From Citrobacter freundii (GTDB lineage: Bacteria > Bacteroidota > Bacteroidia > Chitinophagales > Chitinophagaceae): DNA of 64,000 nucleotides. Both the position numbers and the translations under genes were made by a program. Below are positions 35,895 through 44,792 of this stretch, piece by piece. Below the pieces are notes generated by a model that searched no databases, was not told the origin of the DNA, and was given only the letters and a program-made list of their open reading frames with translations. Position 1 is the first letter of the stretch. The number at the start of each line of letters is the position of its first letter. The stretch lies in NCBI GenBank assembly GCA_003243445.1, contig QFQQ01000003.1, positions 1 to 64,000 of the forward strand, read 5' to 3'.

Positions 35895-35961
35895 TTATTC
35901 TTTGGCTAAGTCTTAAGCGAAGGGTCTTATCTAGTCCTCAGGTTTGCGCTACCTTTGCAGA

Positions 35962-37824
35962 ATGTTTCCAGAATATGATATAATCGTAGTGGGAGCCGGC
36001 CATGCAGGATGCGAGGCGGCCGCCGCGGCAGCAAATCTTGGATCGAAGGTGCTGCTTGTTACAATGAACATGCAGACCATTGCCCAGATGAGTTGCAATC
36101 CGGCAATGGGAGGAATTGCCAAGGGGCAGATAGTGCGCGAGGTGGATGCACTCGGAGGATACTCAGGAATAGTGACGGACCTCTCCATGATCCAGTTCAG
36201 AATGCTGAACAGGTCAAAAGGGCCGGCGATGTGGAGTCCGCGCGCTCAAAGCGACCGGATGATGTTTGCCGCTAAATGGCGGGAGATGCTGGAAAAGACT
36301 CCCAATGTAGACTTCTACCAGGACATGGTCAGAGGGCTGGTTATAAAAGACGGACGTGCCTGTGGGGTTGTAACTGGACTGGGACACGAGATCAAGTCAA
36401 AGGCAGTAGTACTAACCAATGGAACTTTTCTGAACGGAATCATTCATATTGGTGAAAAGAACTTTGGTGGTGGCCGGGCCGCTGAAAAGGCTGCGACAGG
36501 AATCACTGAACAGCTTGTTAGCCTTGGATTCGAAAGCGATCGCCTGAAGACCGGAACACCGCCAAGAGTGGATGGGCGAAGCCTCGACTACTCCCTTATG
36601 GAAGAACAGCCTGGCGACGAAGAGATAGGCGGGTTTTCTTACACTGATACAAACAAACCATCACAACAAAGAAGCTGTTGGGTAACATATACCAATCAGC
36701 AAGTCCATGATATTTTAAAAACCGGCTTTGACAGAAGCCCAATGTTCGCCGGTCGCATCGATGGAGTCGGTCCACGATATTGCCCAAGTATTGAAGATAA
36801 GATCAATCGATTCGCAGAAAGAGAGCGTCATCAACTGTTCATCGAACCGGAAGGCTGGGACACGGTTGAAATATATGTAAACGGCTTCTCCACTTCACTC
36901 CCGGAAGAGGTTCAATACGAAGCGCTTCGTACGATACCCGGATTTAAAAATGTTCGGATCTTCCGACCGGGCTATGCAATAGAATATGACTACTTTCCAC
37001 CAACACAGCTGAAGCACACATTAGAAACAAAATTAATATCTAATCTTTTTTTTGCCGGACAGATCAACGGAACAACTGGATATGAAGAAGCCGCCTGCCA
37101 GGGACTGATGGCAGGGATGAATGCACATCAAAAAGTTCGTGAACTCGAACCGGTGATCCTCAAAAGAAGTGAGGCCTATATTGGCGTACTGATCGACGAC
37201 CTGATCAGCAAAGGGACCGAAGAGCCGTATAGAATGTTTACGTCGCGCGCCGAGTTTCGAACCCTGCTCCGCCAGGACAATGCGGATCTGAGATTGACCG
37301 AACTCAGTTACCGGCTCGGCCTGGCATCCCAGGAACGAATGGATAATGTCATCTCCAAACGCGAGGCGGTAGTTGAGATCCGCCAGCTTTTAAAAGACCT
37401 CAGCGTTGAACCCGGAGAGATCAATGGATTCCTCGAAGAACTCAAGATCTCCCCTATTTCTGAAAAACAGAAAGCAGAAAAAATACTGCTGCGCCCGGAT
37501 GTTGAACTGGAACAATTAGCGAGTGTTCTTCCAAAACTCGGTGAAGCCATCTCAAAATATACAAAGGACCAGATCGAACAGGCTTCCATCCAGGTAAAAT
37601 ATGATGTCTATATTAATAAAGAAAAAGAACTCGTCGCCAGAATGAGCCAATTGGAAGATCTTGAAATTCCTGAAAGCTTTGATTATAAAAAAATACAGGC
37701 TCTCGGAAATGAAGCCTGCGAAAAATTAAACCGGGTGAGACCGAGGACGCTTGGACAGGCGAGCAGAATATCCGGCATCAACCCCAGTGATGTGCAGATA
37801 CTAATGGTATATATGGGACGATAA
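35962..37824 (+). CDS. mnmG: tRNA uridine-5-carboxymethylaminomethyl modification enzyme MnmG
   Basis: About 620 residues from the ATG at 35962. The FAD-binding N-terminus DIIVVGAGHAGCEAAAAAA is followed by the conserved CNPAMGGIAKGQIVREVDALGG and the NAD/FAD regions including TGTPPRVDGRSLDYS and the C-terminal tRNA-binding helical domain (RSEAYIGVLIDDLISKGTEEPYRMFTSRAEFRTLLRQDNAD). With MnmE it modifies wobble uridines. MnmE, RsmG and ParAB are not adjacent, but the parS-like sites upstream recall the origin-proximal gid/par clusters of other bacteria. Confidence 0.96.
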   Translation: MFPEYDIIVVGAGHAGCEAAAAAANLGSKVLLVTMNMQTIAQMSCNPAMGGIAKGQIVREVDALGGYSGIVTDLSMIQFRMLNRSKGPAMWSPRAQSDRMMFAAKWREMLEKTPNVDFYQDMVRGLVIKDGRACGVVTGLGHEIKSKAVVLTNGTFLNGIIHIGEKNFGGGRAAEKAATGITEQLVSLGFESDRLKTGTPPRVDGRSLDYSLMEEQPGDEEIGGFSYTDTNKPSQQRSCWVTYTNQQVHDILKTGFDRSPMFAGRIDGVGPRYCPSIEDKINRFAERERHQLFIEPEGWDTVEIYVNGFSTSLPEEVQYEALRTIPGFKNVRIFRPGYAIEYDYFPPTQLKHTLETKLISNLFFAGQINGTTGYEEAACQGLMAGMNAHQKVRELEPVILKRSEAYIGVLIDDLISKGTEEPYRMFTSRAEFRTLLRQDNADLRLTELSYRLGLASQERMDNVISKREAVVEIRQLLKDLSVEPGEINGFLEELKISPISEKQKAEKILLRPDVELEQLASVLPKLGEAISKYTKDQIEQASIQVKYDVYINKEKELVARMSQLEDLEIPESFDYKKIQALGNEACEKLNRVRPRTLGQASRISGINPSDVQILMVYMGR

Positions 37825-37835
37825 TTCCGATCCGA

Positions 37836-37876
37836 AGTTGATGCGTATATGATTTCATTCCATATACGCATCAACT
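37836..37876. terminator. Terminator after mnmG
   Basis: AGTTGATGCGTATATG (37836-37851) pairs perfectly with CATATACGCATCAACT (37861-37876) around a 9-nt loop, followed by ATATTTTTAC. The 16-bp perfect stem also looks like a small palindromic repeat. Confidence 0.8.
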
Positions 37877-37950
37877 ATATTTTTACTTCCGCCATTTCCT
37901 TGTGGAAACCTCTCTCACAAATTATCTCATGGTTAAACAAAACCTCGACC

Positions 37951-38763
37951 ATGGATAACAAACAAATTCTAAAAGCCGATCTGCTTGATCTGATCTTTGA
38001 TCAAAGAAACAAAGACTATGGTGCTTACGAACTTCGCAGGCACTACAATCGCAGGATCTCAAGATCACTATTGATAACCGCAAGCCTTGTGGGGCTAACC
38101 TTAACGAGTGTCGCGGTAGCTAACAGATGGAAACCGGAACAAGCACTAACAATTCCAAAAGAAGAAATCAAACTGACAGTTATCGACGAGACCCCTCCAC
38201 CAGAAACGCCACCGGAAACAACCCCTCCTCCTAAACAAGAACCAGTAAGACAGGAAATCTATGTTCCACCGACAATCGTACCAGACGATAAGGCATCTGA
38301 ACCCATGACCACACAGGAGGACTTGACAGACGCGCAGGTCAGCACCGTAAAAGTCGAAAGCAATGTGCTGTCTGATGGAACAGTGATTGGGCCTCCCAGC
38401 GAAGGCGAAGAGAAAGGAATTATTGAGCCACCCAAAAAGGAGCCGGAAATATATACCACTGTACAGGTTGAGGCAAAATTTGACGGTAACTGGGAAAAAT
38501 TCCTCACCCAAAATCTTAATGGAGATGTACCAGTAAACAACAATGCTGCTCCCGGGCGATACCAGGTGATGATACAATTTGTAGTTGACGTTGACGGCAC
38601 GGTCAGTGATATAACACCGCTCACCAATGTTGGCTATGGTATGGAACAAGAAGCCGTGCGGGTACTAAGAAAAGCAAGAAAATGGACCCCTGCTATACAA
38701 GCGGGCCGACAAGTCAAAGCCTATCGAAGACAACCAATCACCTTCCTTGTAAACGAAGAATAG
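37951..38763 (+). CDS. TonB-family energy transducer
   Basis: About 270 residues from the ATG at 37951. The cytoplasmic N-terminus (LLDLIFDQRNKDYGAYELRRHYNRRISRSLL) is typical of Bacteroidota TonB, followed by one membrane helix, a Pro/Glu-rich periplasmic spacer (about 75-175) and a C-terminal TonB domain (VDVDGTVSDITPLTNVGYGMEQEAVRVLRKARKWTPA...YRRQPITFLV). It transmits energy to outer-membrane receptors with ExbB/ExbD. The longer in-frame start at 37849 overlaps the mnmG terminator. It converges with the SET/ATP-grasp operon. Confidence 0.9.
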   Translation: MDNKQILKADLLDLIFDQRNKDYGAYELRRHYNRRISRSLLITASLVGLTLTSVAVANRWKPEQALTIPKEEIKLTVIDETPPPETPPETTPPPKQEPVRQEIYVPPTIVPDDKASEPMTTQEDLTDAQVSTVKVESNVLSDGTVIGPPSEGEEKGIIEPPKKEPEIYTTVQVEAKFDGNWEKFLTQNLNGDVPVNNNAAPGRYQVMIQFVVDVDGTVSDITPLTNVGYGMEQEAVRVLRKARKWTPAIQAGRQVKAYRRQPITFLVNEE

Positions 38764-38774
38764 CAAAAAATAAA

Positions 38775-38806
38775 GAGAGGTTTTCACATTATCGTGAAAA
38801 CCTCTC
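38775..38806 (-). terminator. Terminator of the SET/ATP-grasp operon
   Basis: GAGAGGTTTTCAC pairs with GTGAAAACCTCTC around a 6-nt loop. On the minus strand it is followed by TTTATTTTTTGC, so it probably ends the SET/ATP-grasp transcript. Confidence 0.8.
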
Positions 38807-38887
38807 CTAATTACTTTCAAACCCGGCCTATACAACAATTTGCTGAATGACCGCAGCTCCTCACCCGGGATATTAAAACCGCAGCGG

Positions 38888-40327
38888 TTATTCAGCTTTA
38901 GAACCGGACACAAGTTGCTCCCGTGAATTGACTGAATTGTTCAGAACTCCATTTATCAGACCCCTGCAGTTTGTTGCTCCACATCTGCACTCGAAAGGCT
39001 CCATATTCTGATCAAGAAACTGCGCATAGTCTAATGTCAACTCCTCGTTGCGCATTATATTTCTAAGCGCGATTACATTAAGTCCATCAAGTCCCGTGTT
39101 TGCATTACAACTATGATTCTGCGGAGCCCATTCAGATGGATCTTCATCCCATAACACGAAAACCTCCTCGCTTATGGCATAGGCGTATCTCCTAAAATTT
39201 AACTTCTGTTCTTCTGTCCAGTTCTTATCGACAAACCGGCGGGTTACGATTCTCTGAGACTTCTCTTCACCTGAAAAAATTATATCTCCCTTCCTAATTG
39301 GCCGGGTTGCATAGATACCGAATCCTGCTATCGAATTTCCCTTCATCGCATACGGCTTTTTCTTTCGGGCGTGCCTCGCAATTCCCTCGGCAATGATAGT
39401 ATCGAGAAACCCCTTCTGCCCGGCCTCGTCAAATTTCAAAATGAAATCAGCCGAGCCCTCATATCCATCGGTGTAGAAGACCGAACAGGTAAAATTGATC
39501 TCCAGGAAAAAAATCTCATTCCTGTCATTCACCCGAAAATCTAACCGCGCATAGCCTACCCCATTAAACCCCTTGAAGATCTTTTCAGATGCTGCCCGCA
39601 GCGCTTTGTCAAGCACCGGATCCGTACATGGAAAATTGCAATCCGGATGAAGCTCGGAAGTTTTCAACGAATACGTCTTGAACGATCTTCCCTCTGGAAA
39701 TACATACTCCACCGGCTTAAAAACCCGGCAACTATTACCATCCGGATTGGCCGCCACCAACACGGTAAACTCCCGTCCGTCTATATACTCTTCCACCAGT
39801 AGTGGGCCGTAGTCATTATATATTTCAACAACTTTCTTCAACAAGTCCTGCTTGCAATAGAGCACAGAGTTCTCATCTATCCCCAGGCTATCTCCTGCTT
39901 TCGATGGTTTAATAAACATTGGATAGGAAAGGTAATTTTCGACGCGATCAATATCCTCCGGCTTCTCTATAAGAAAGTATCCGGGCGTACGCACACCTTC
40001 ACAATGCGCAACATATTTCATCAACTCTTTTGTCGGGTCATAAAGCTTTGCGGTAGGACCGGTATGGGGAAGATCTAAAAGATCAAAACTGTGGATAACA
40101 TCTATTGACGGAACCTCCCATTCAAGATACCCTTCACACAAATTCACGAACACATCATAGTTCTTCTTCTTCAACTCTTTCAACTGCTTGTACGTTGTGA
40201 GCTTATTTAAAAAAACATGATCCACTTCGTCATCCGGCAATAACGAATTTAAATACCGGGGAGGGTCATAGTTTTTATAATCCACGCCGGTAGTGGAATA
40301 ATCCGGCTGCAATACGCAAACCTTCAT
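38888..40327 (-). CDS. ATP-grasp ligase fused to a SET domain
   Basis: This 479-residue protein is a two-domain fusion. Residues 1-320 form a D-Ala-D-Ala-ligase-like ATP-grasp: IKPSKAGDSLGI (Lys140 and the Gly/Ser loop), LLVEEYIDGREF (about 177-187) and the metal-binding RLDF plus FLEINF (Asp263, Glu276, Asn278). Residues 325-460 form a SET domain: GFGIYATRPI (AdoMet GxG, about 335), NHSCNAN (404-410), ELTLDY (429-434) and a Cys-rich post-SET CRCGATNCRG (447-456). All canonical catalytic motifs of both domains are present. It is the last gene of a three-gene operon with a stand-alone ATP-grasp and a stand-alone SET protein. Expected chemistry is ATP-dependent amide-bond formation coupled to lysine or amine methylation; the substrate is unknown. 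Confidence 0.9.
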   Translation of the reverse strand: MKVCVLQPDYSTTGVDYKNYDPPRYLNSLLPDDEVDHVFLNKLTTYKQLKELKKKNYDVFVNLCEGYLEWEVPSIDVIHSFDLLDLPHTGPTAKLYDPTKELMKYVAHCEGVRTPGYFLIEKPEDIDRVENYLSYPMFIKPSKAGDSLGIDENSVLYCKQDLLKKVVEIYNDYGPLLVEEYIDGREFTVLVAANPDGNSCRVFKPVEYVFPEGRSFKTYSLKTSELHPDCNFPCTDPVLDKALRAASEKIFKGFNGVGYARLDFRVNDRNEIFFLEINFTCSVFYTDGYEGSADFILKFDEAGQKGFLDTIIAEGIARHARKKKPYAMKGNSIAGFGIYATRPIRKGDIIFSGEEKSQRIVTRRFVDKNWTEEQKLNFRRYAYAISEEVFVLWDEDPSEWAPQNHSCNANTGLDGLNVIALRNIMRNEELTLDYAQFLDQNMEPFECRCGATNCRGLINGVLNNSVNSREQLVSGSKAE

Positions 40328-40368
40328 ACAGTAAATTTTGCAGTAATAGATAATTCTGGGAAACGTCC

Positions 40369-41514
40369 TTATAAGATCATTTGCCTTCTTTCAAAGGCAT
40401 CTTTTATGATATCGTGTACCACACTGGAAAAAGATCTGTTTGCATAACGAAGTATAGCCCCGATCGATGTGAAGTCTTCATCCTCGCTTAAACCGCATTG
40501 GGCATTCACTTCAAGCATATACAATTTTCCGGTACTCTTGTCCATTCTTATATCCAACCGTCCATAGCCCATCCCTCCAACGGACTGATACGCCTGAAGC
40601 GTTATCTCCCGTAATTGATTTTCCAGGGACACCGGTGCCTTTTGGTAGTTATAAAAATTCTCATTCCCGGGCATCGGCTTCTCGTCTTCATATATCTCCC
40701 ACAAGCGATCGAATGAAAGAAACTTCTCTTCGTCCGGGAGAGATTCATGAAAAATACGCTCGACCCCTGTAAAGACCTCGCACTTCTTAGGTGACGTCGA
40801 TGAGCCCACGACAAAGGTTGTAAATTCGGGGCCTGTTATAAACTGTTCAACGATCAACCCATCAGCCAACAAATTCCATCCCCGGTATCCTTCCGCCAGT
40901 TCCTTCACGCGCTCCTTTAACTCCGCATCGGTATACACAACATTCTTTACAGAAACGCCCATGCTGCCACCGGAAACGGCCGGTTTGATGATCAATGGTG
41001 CTCCAAGCTTCTCACACAAGCCATCGAGCTGCTCATTGGCATCACGGATAACCGCCCACCTCGCATTGGGAACGCCAGCCTTATCAAAAGCTTCCTTCAT
41101 AGGAACCTTCGACGTAGTTATATTATAGTAATGTGTATCAGAACCCGTATAGATCAACCTATTCTTTTCCAGCTCGCCGATCACCGAAACTCCAGGAGTT
41201 CCGTTTACCTCATCTCCATCACATAGATTCAACACCAGTGGGATCTTCCTGCCGGAACGTTTCCTGATCCCGGCAACGACATCCTTATAATCGGACATAG
41301 TCACCGGCTGCCAGATCCAATCAGCATTGAGCTGCTTGAAAACCTCGGTATATTCCTTTAAGCTTTGGGAGAAGTCGTAATAATATTGAAGGTTGGGGTC
41401 TTCTGTCTGAAGATACGGATACAGCACCCAGATCTTTAATTTCCGGAGAGGGCTACTTTCAACTTTCTTTTGGACCTTTTTCTTAAGCTCTCTTTTCCCT
41501 GTTTGAGCGATCAT
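40369..41514 (-). CDS. ATP-grasp (D-Ala-D-Ala ligase-like) ligase
   Basis: This 381-residue soluble protein has the full ATP-grasp core: PLIIKPAVSGGSMGVSV (Lys177 and the glycine-rich loop about 181-187), IVEQFITGPEFTTFVV (221-236), GYGRLDIR (Asp321) and LYMLEVNAQCG (Glu335, Asn337). The N-terminal KKKVQKKVESSPLRKLK is a basic extension not seen in true Ddl. The VNAQCG tail differs from the EVNTxPG of D-Ala-D-Ala ligases, so a different substrate is likely. It overlaps the upstream SET gene by 32 bp and is followed after 41 bp by the fusion gene. Confidence 0.9.
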   Translation of the reverse strand: MIAQTGKRELKKKVQKKVESSPLRKLKIWVLYPYLQTEDPNLQYYYDFSQSLKEYTEVFKQLNADWIWQPVTMSDYKDVVAGIRKRSGRKIPLVLNLCDGDEVNGTPGVSVIGELEKNRLIYTGSDTHYYNITTSKVPMKEAFDKAGVPNARWAVIRDANEQLDGLCEKLGAPLIIKPAVSGGSMGVSVKNVVYTDAELKERVKELAEGYRGWNLLADGLIVEQFITGPEFTTFVVGSSTSPKKCEVFTGVERIFHESLPDEEKFLSFDRLWEIYEDEKPMPGNENFYNYQKAPVSLENQLREITLQAYQSVGGMGYGRLDIRMDKSTGKLYMLEVNAQCGLSEDEDFTSIGAILRYANRSFSSVVHDIIKDAFERRQMIL

Positions 41515-41992
41515 GCAGTTGCTGTTGTATAAATCGGGTAAGGGTATATGTATTTATGATATCCGGATTGATATGTGCCGCACCTCTTATCTCTCCTAAA
41601 CACTTATTGCTACCGCAATAACATTTAAAAGGTTGAGCCATGCTCCACTCCGTTGAAGGATAGAAAAAAGTCATCTCATCCCCCTCCGCGATCGCTTTCA
41701 AAGCAACGATCTTCATCGTATAAGTATCGAAGAACACATTCGGATCACAACTGTGATTGATGTACTGCAAATGCTCGGGCTGTAGCATGATGTGCTCGTC
41801 GATGCCGACCTGAACGGTCAGATAGGTGGGTTCTTTCAAAACAGCCCCGGCAAAAAATTCAGCCACCACATCCCCTGGCTGATAAGATCTCTGCGCGAAA
41901 AAAGCGTTTTGATTATTGTCTACGTTCTGCCGTACCGCGGCAAAAACATGATCGCTTATGAGGCGATAGCTGGGGTTAGTAGCTGTAATCAT
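41483..41992 (-). CDS. Stand-alone SET-domain methyltransferase
   Basis: This 169-residue protein is a compact SET domain. It has NHSCDPN (79-85), the EMTFFY variant of ELTxDY (106-111), then the short PSTEW segment, and the post-SET-like zinc site CYCGSNKCLG (124-133). The usual GxG of the AdoMet site reads QNAFFAQ, so this motif is degenerate while the NHSC and Tyr parts are kept. It may bind AdoMet in a modified way or act with the fusion protein. It is the first gene of the operon and its 3' end overlaps the ATP-grasp gene. Confidence 0.85.
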   Translation of the reverse strand: MITATNPSYRLISDHVFAAVRQNVDNNQNAFFAQRSYQPGDVVAEFFAGAVLKEPTYLTVQVGIDEHIMLQPEHLQYINHSCDPNVFFDTYTMKIVALKAIAEGDEMTFFYPSTEWSMAQPFKCYCGSNKCLGEIRGAAHINPDIINTYTLTRFIQQQLHDRSNREKRA

Positions 41993-42127
41993 AAAATAAT
42001 TGATATGAAAAGATAGTTATAAAGTATCACGTAGACTTCACCCTTTCATAAATGTGAATAATTCAGCGTTTATACTTAATAAATCCATTCCCTTCAAACC
42101 CTGCTCCGCCATCGCTTCCAGGGGAGA

Positions 42128-44710
42128 CTATGCTGTTCTATCCCTTCCATTCCTCCAGGCTATAACAAATCGTATATCCCCGAAACCCACGGCATCCCCC
42201 AGTAAGCCCTTAACCGCACCAATAGAAACGCTATCGAGTTTGGTGATCGCCTCCTGTATAAGATCGATCTTATCACCCGAAACAACCTCTTCAATCCCGA
42301 TATCGCCGTTCTCTATATAATATGCCAAATGTCCCTCGATCGTTTGTAGCACAAACCCTCTCGTTGTGGCAATATCTTTTATGCTAAGCCCTTCCCTATA
42401 GAGACGGTATGATTCAGCTTTAGTATCAACCTTAGGGGGGCGCGTCTTACCGGCCTTTTCTATAACATCACCACCAGGATCGTTTGCGGGAGTCAGGCTC
42501 TCCTCCTTCTGCTTTTTCTTCTTGGCTGACTTCGGCTCTACGACAGGCATATTTGAGCTGAGTCCATTTTCGTCGCAATAATTGCGGATCAGCTCTAAGA
42601 ACTCAGCCCCATAATTCCTGACTTTTACCTTGCCAAAACCATTGATCTTCTCCAGGTCCTCCTCTGTCAACGGTAGATATGTAACAAGCTCTTCAATCGT
42701 TTTACTGCTGGCTACCAGATACAGCGGAAGCTCCCTCCTCGAACTGATTGAATCACGAAGCTGCTTCAACTGCCAGTAAAGAGACGGGTGGGAAAGGCTC
42801 TTTCTGGTTCCGGCATCACCCCCATAGACATTTATACTAAACGCCGGGACCTGGAAGGACCGTTTTTTTTGCTGCCATGAATCCAGATCAACCGATATGG
42901 AAAAGTCGAAAAACAGGTGTTGTCTCAATGCAAGCGTTCCGAAAAAATCTTTCAGTCTATCGTTCACATCCTTCGCGTAGCCCTTATTATCCGTACTTAA
43001 TGTACAGCTTTGCAAGTGCGCGATCATTTGCTTCACCTCACCCGAAAAATGGACAGCTGCCCGCTTAACCCTCTCCGCCAATTGAACATTCTCCTCCATG
43101 GGTGACGCTCCCGATAGCTGTTGCCTTATCCATTCATGAAACTTCAGACCGGTCTCCCGTAATGCAGCAACCATCTGTTCCAGCTTTTCGATCCATACCA
43201 TGGACTCACCCTGGAAAGACGAACCGTTCTTCCGAATGAACGAGCTCAATTCAGCAACATCCTCCGATTCCTTCTTGAAATCAAAAACCTGGAAAAGAAG
43301 CTCCTGCCTGGCCGCATCCGTGGCCTCCCTCAACTCATGACGAAGAGCCTCGGCAGATGCACTGTTACGAGCGAACTCAGCTATTCTCGGATCATTTCTT
43401 AGACTCGCGGCATTGATACGACTCTTCAATATTAGTCCTTCAAGACTGGTACACCGGCTCAGTGCCACATAGACCTGTCCTGGCGCAAATGCCTTACCTG
43501 CATCAATGATCGCCTTCTCAAATGTGAGACCCTGGCTCTTGTGAATGGTGATCGCCCAGGCCAACCGTATCGGATACTGAGAAAAAGAACCGAGTGTCTC
43601 CTCCTCTAAAAGTCTATTAGATGGATTAACCGAATAGCGGATATTCTCCCATTTATCCTTCTTTACTTCGATATCTTCTTCCTCCCCACATCTAACCCAA
43701 ATCTTTTCTCCCTCAATCCTGCTTACAAAGCCAATCTTACCATTGAAAAATCGCTTCCCTCTCTCTGTATCATTCTTTATAAACATAACCTGGGCACCCT
43801 CACATAAGATCAGGGTTTCATCCGCCGGATAGCTTCCTTCCGGAAAATCTCCGGAGACCTCCGCATTGAAAGAAAAATGCCTGGCCGTCAGCTTCTGCAG
43901 CTCTTCTGAATTTATCTTTCTTACTATCTCATTATGCGTAGTAAGAATAATGAACCCATCATTGGCATGTCTCTCAAAATCCGGGTTATATCGTTGTTCC
44001 AATAACTCATATCCATCCTGATCAAGATCGTCATTCCTCACCTGGTTCAGTACATTGATAAACTGGGCTTCGTTTTGCCTGTATACTTTATTGAATTCAA
44101 TATACACGGGCAACTCATCCTGCAACACTTTGCTATCGAAAAAATATGGACTCCTATAGTAAGAGGAAAGCCACTGCCAAACATCCTCTCTTGTGACAGG
44201 CGGCAGCTGAAACATATCCCCGATAAACAAGACCTGTACACCACCAAAACGATCAGCGGGTCGCTTTCTCACATGGCGCAACACAGTATCTATCGCATCG
44301 AGCGTATCAGCCCGGACCATGCTAATTTCATCGATCACTAACAATTCCAGTTCCTCAAACACGCGGATCTTCTCCCTCGTCATCTTTAAACGATTCAACA
44401 ACGCCGATGTATTTGTCACCTCATCTGACGATGGTGTAAAACCCCGGCTATTATTGTCTGGTAAGAAAGGAGATAATGGCAACTGAAAAAAAGAATGAAT
44501 GGTAACACCTCCTGCATTGATTGCAGCAACGCCTGTTGGTGCGACGACTGCGATCTGCTTCGCACAATTCTCCCTAATGTATCTCAGAAATGTAGTCTTA
44601 CCTGTACCGGCCTTTCCCGTAAGAAAAATATTTCTTGTACTCTGATTCACCAATGCCAGCGCCAGCTGGAACATTGTATTTGCTTTATCTATATTGCTTC
44701 CTGCTTCCAC
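42128..44710 (-). CDS. Pif1-type SF1 helicase with HRDC and C-terminal HTH domains
   Basis: This 860-residue protein starts with an AAA/SF1 helicase core: Walker A GKAGTGKTT (32-40), LLVIDEISMVRAD, FGGVQVLFIGDMFQLPPV, and the C-terminal helicase motif AWAITIHKSQGLTFEKAI with YVALSRCTSLEGL. A middle region and an HRDC-like domain (EELVTYLPLTEEDLEKINGFG, about 680) follow, then a helix-turn-helix near 770-810 (LYREGLSIKDIATTRGFVLQTIEGHL). This architecture (helicase plus HRDC plus HTH) recurs in Bacteroidota and probably processes replication intermediates or unusual DNA structures. ssb lies just upstream and recQ a few kilobases away. Confidence 0.88.
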   Translation of the reverse strand: MEAGSNIDKANTMFQLALALVNQSTRNIFLTGKAGTGKTTFLRYIRENCAKQIAVVAPTGVAAINAGGVTIHSFFQLPLSPFLPDNNSRGFTPSSDEVTNTSALLNRLKMTREKIRVFEELELLVIDEISMVRADTLDAIDTVLRHVRKRPADRFGGVQVLFIGDMFQLPPVTREDVWQWLSSYYRSPYFFDSKVLQDELPVYIEFNKVYRQNEAQFINVLNQVRNDDLDQDGYELLEQRYNPDFERHANDGFIILTTHNEIVRKINSEELQKLTARHFSFNAEVSGDFPEGSYPADETLILCEGAQVMFIKNDTERGKRFFNGKIGFVSRIEGEKIWVRCGEEEDIEVKKDKWENIRYSVNPSNRLLEEETLGSFSQYPIRLAWAITIHKSQGLTFEKAIIDAGKAFAPGQVYVALSRCTSLEGLILKSRINAASLRNDPRIAEFARNSASAEALRHELREATDAARQELLFQVFDFKKESEDVAELSSFIRKNGSSFQGESMVWIEKLEQMVAALRETGLKFHEWIRQQLSGASPMEENVQLAERVKRAAVHFSGEVKQMIAHLQSCTLSTDNKGYAKDVNDRLKDFFGTLALRQHLFFDFSISVDLDSWQQKKRSFQVPAFSINVYGGDAGTRKSLSHPSLYWQLKQLRDSISSRRELPLYLVASSKTIEELVTYLPLTEEDLEKINGFGKVKVRNYGAEFLELIRNYCDENGLSSNMPVVEPKSAKKKKQKEESLTPANDPGGDVIEKAGKTRPPKVDTKAESYRLYREGLSIKDIATTRGFVLQTIEGHLAYYIENGDIGIEEVVSGDKIDLIQEAITKLDSVSIGAVKGLLGDAVGFGDIRFVIAWRNGRDRTA

Positions 44711-44792
44711 TTATATATCTGGTAATTTGACAAAATAAGGTAAAAACCTGTTACAAAAGCCGCTCTCTCCGATGCTTTTGAAACCCCGGGGC

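Larger units (their letters stand above)
35211..35961. other. Gene-free region upstream of mnmG with two parS-like sites
   Basis: This is about 750 bp with no credible ORF on either strand. It contains two ParB-site-like palindromes (listed separately) and otherwise mixed-composition DNA. TACCTTTG at 35950-35957 resembles the -7 element of the mnmG promoter. Confidence 0.6.

Noticed and set aside
36009..36275. Overlapping ORF inside mnmG
   Set aside because: It is a frame shadow of the conserved mnmG reading frame and has no RBS or family.
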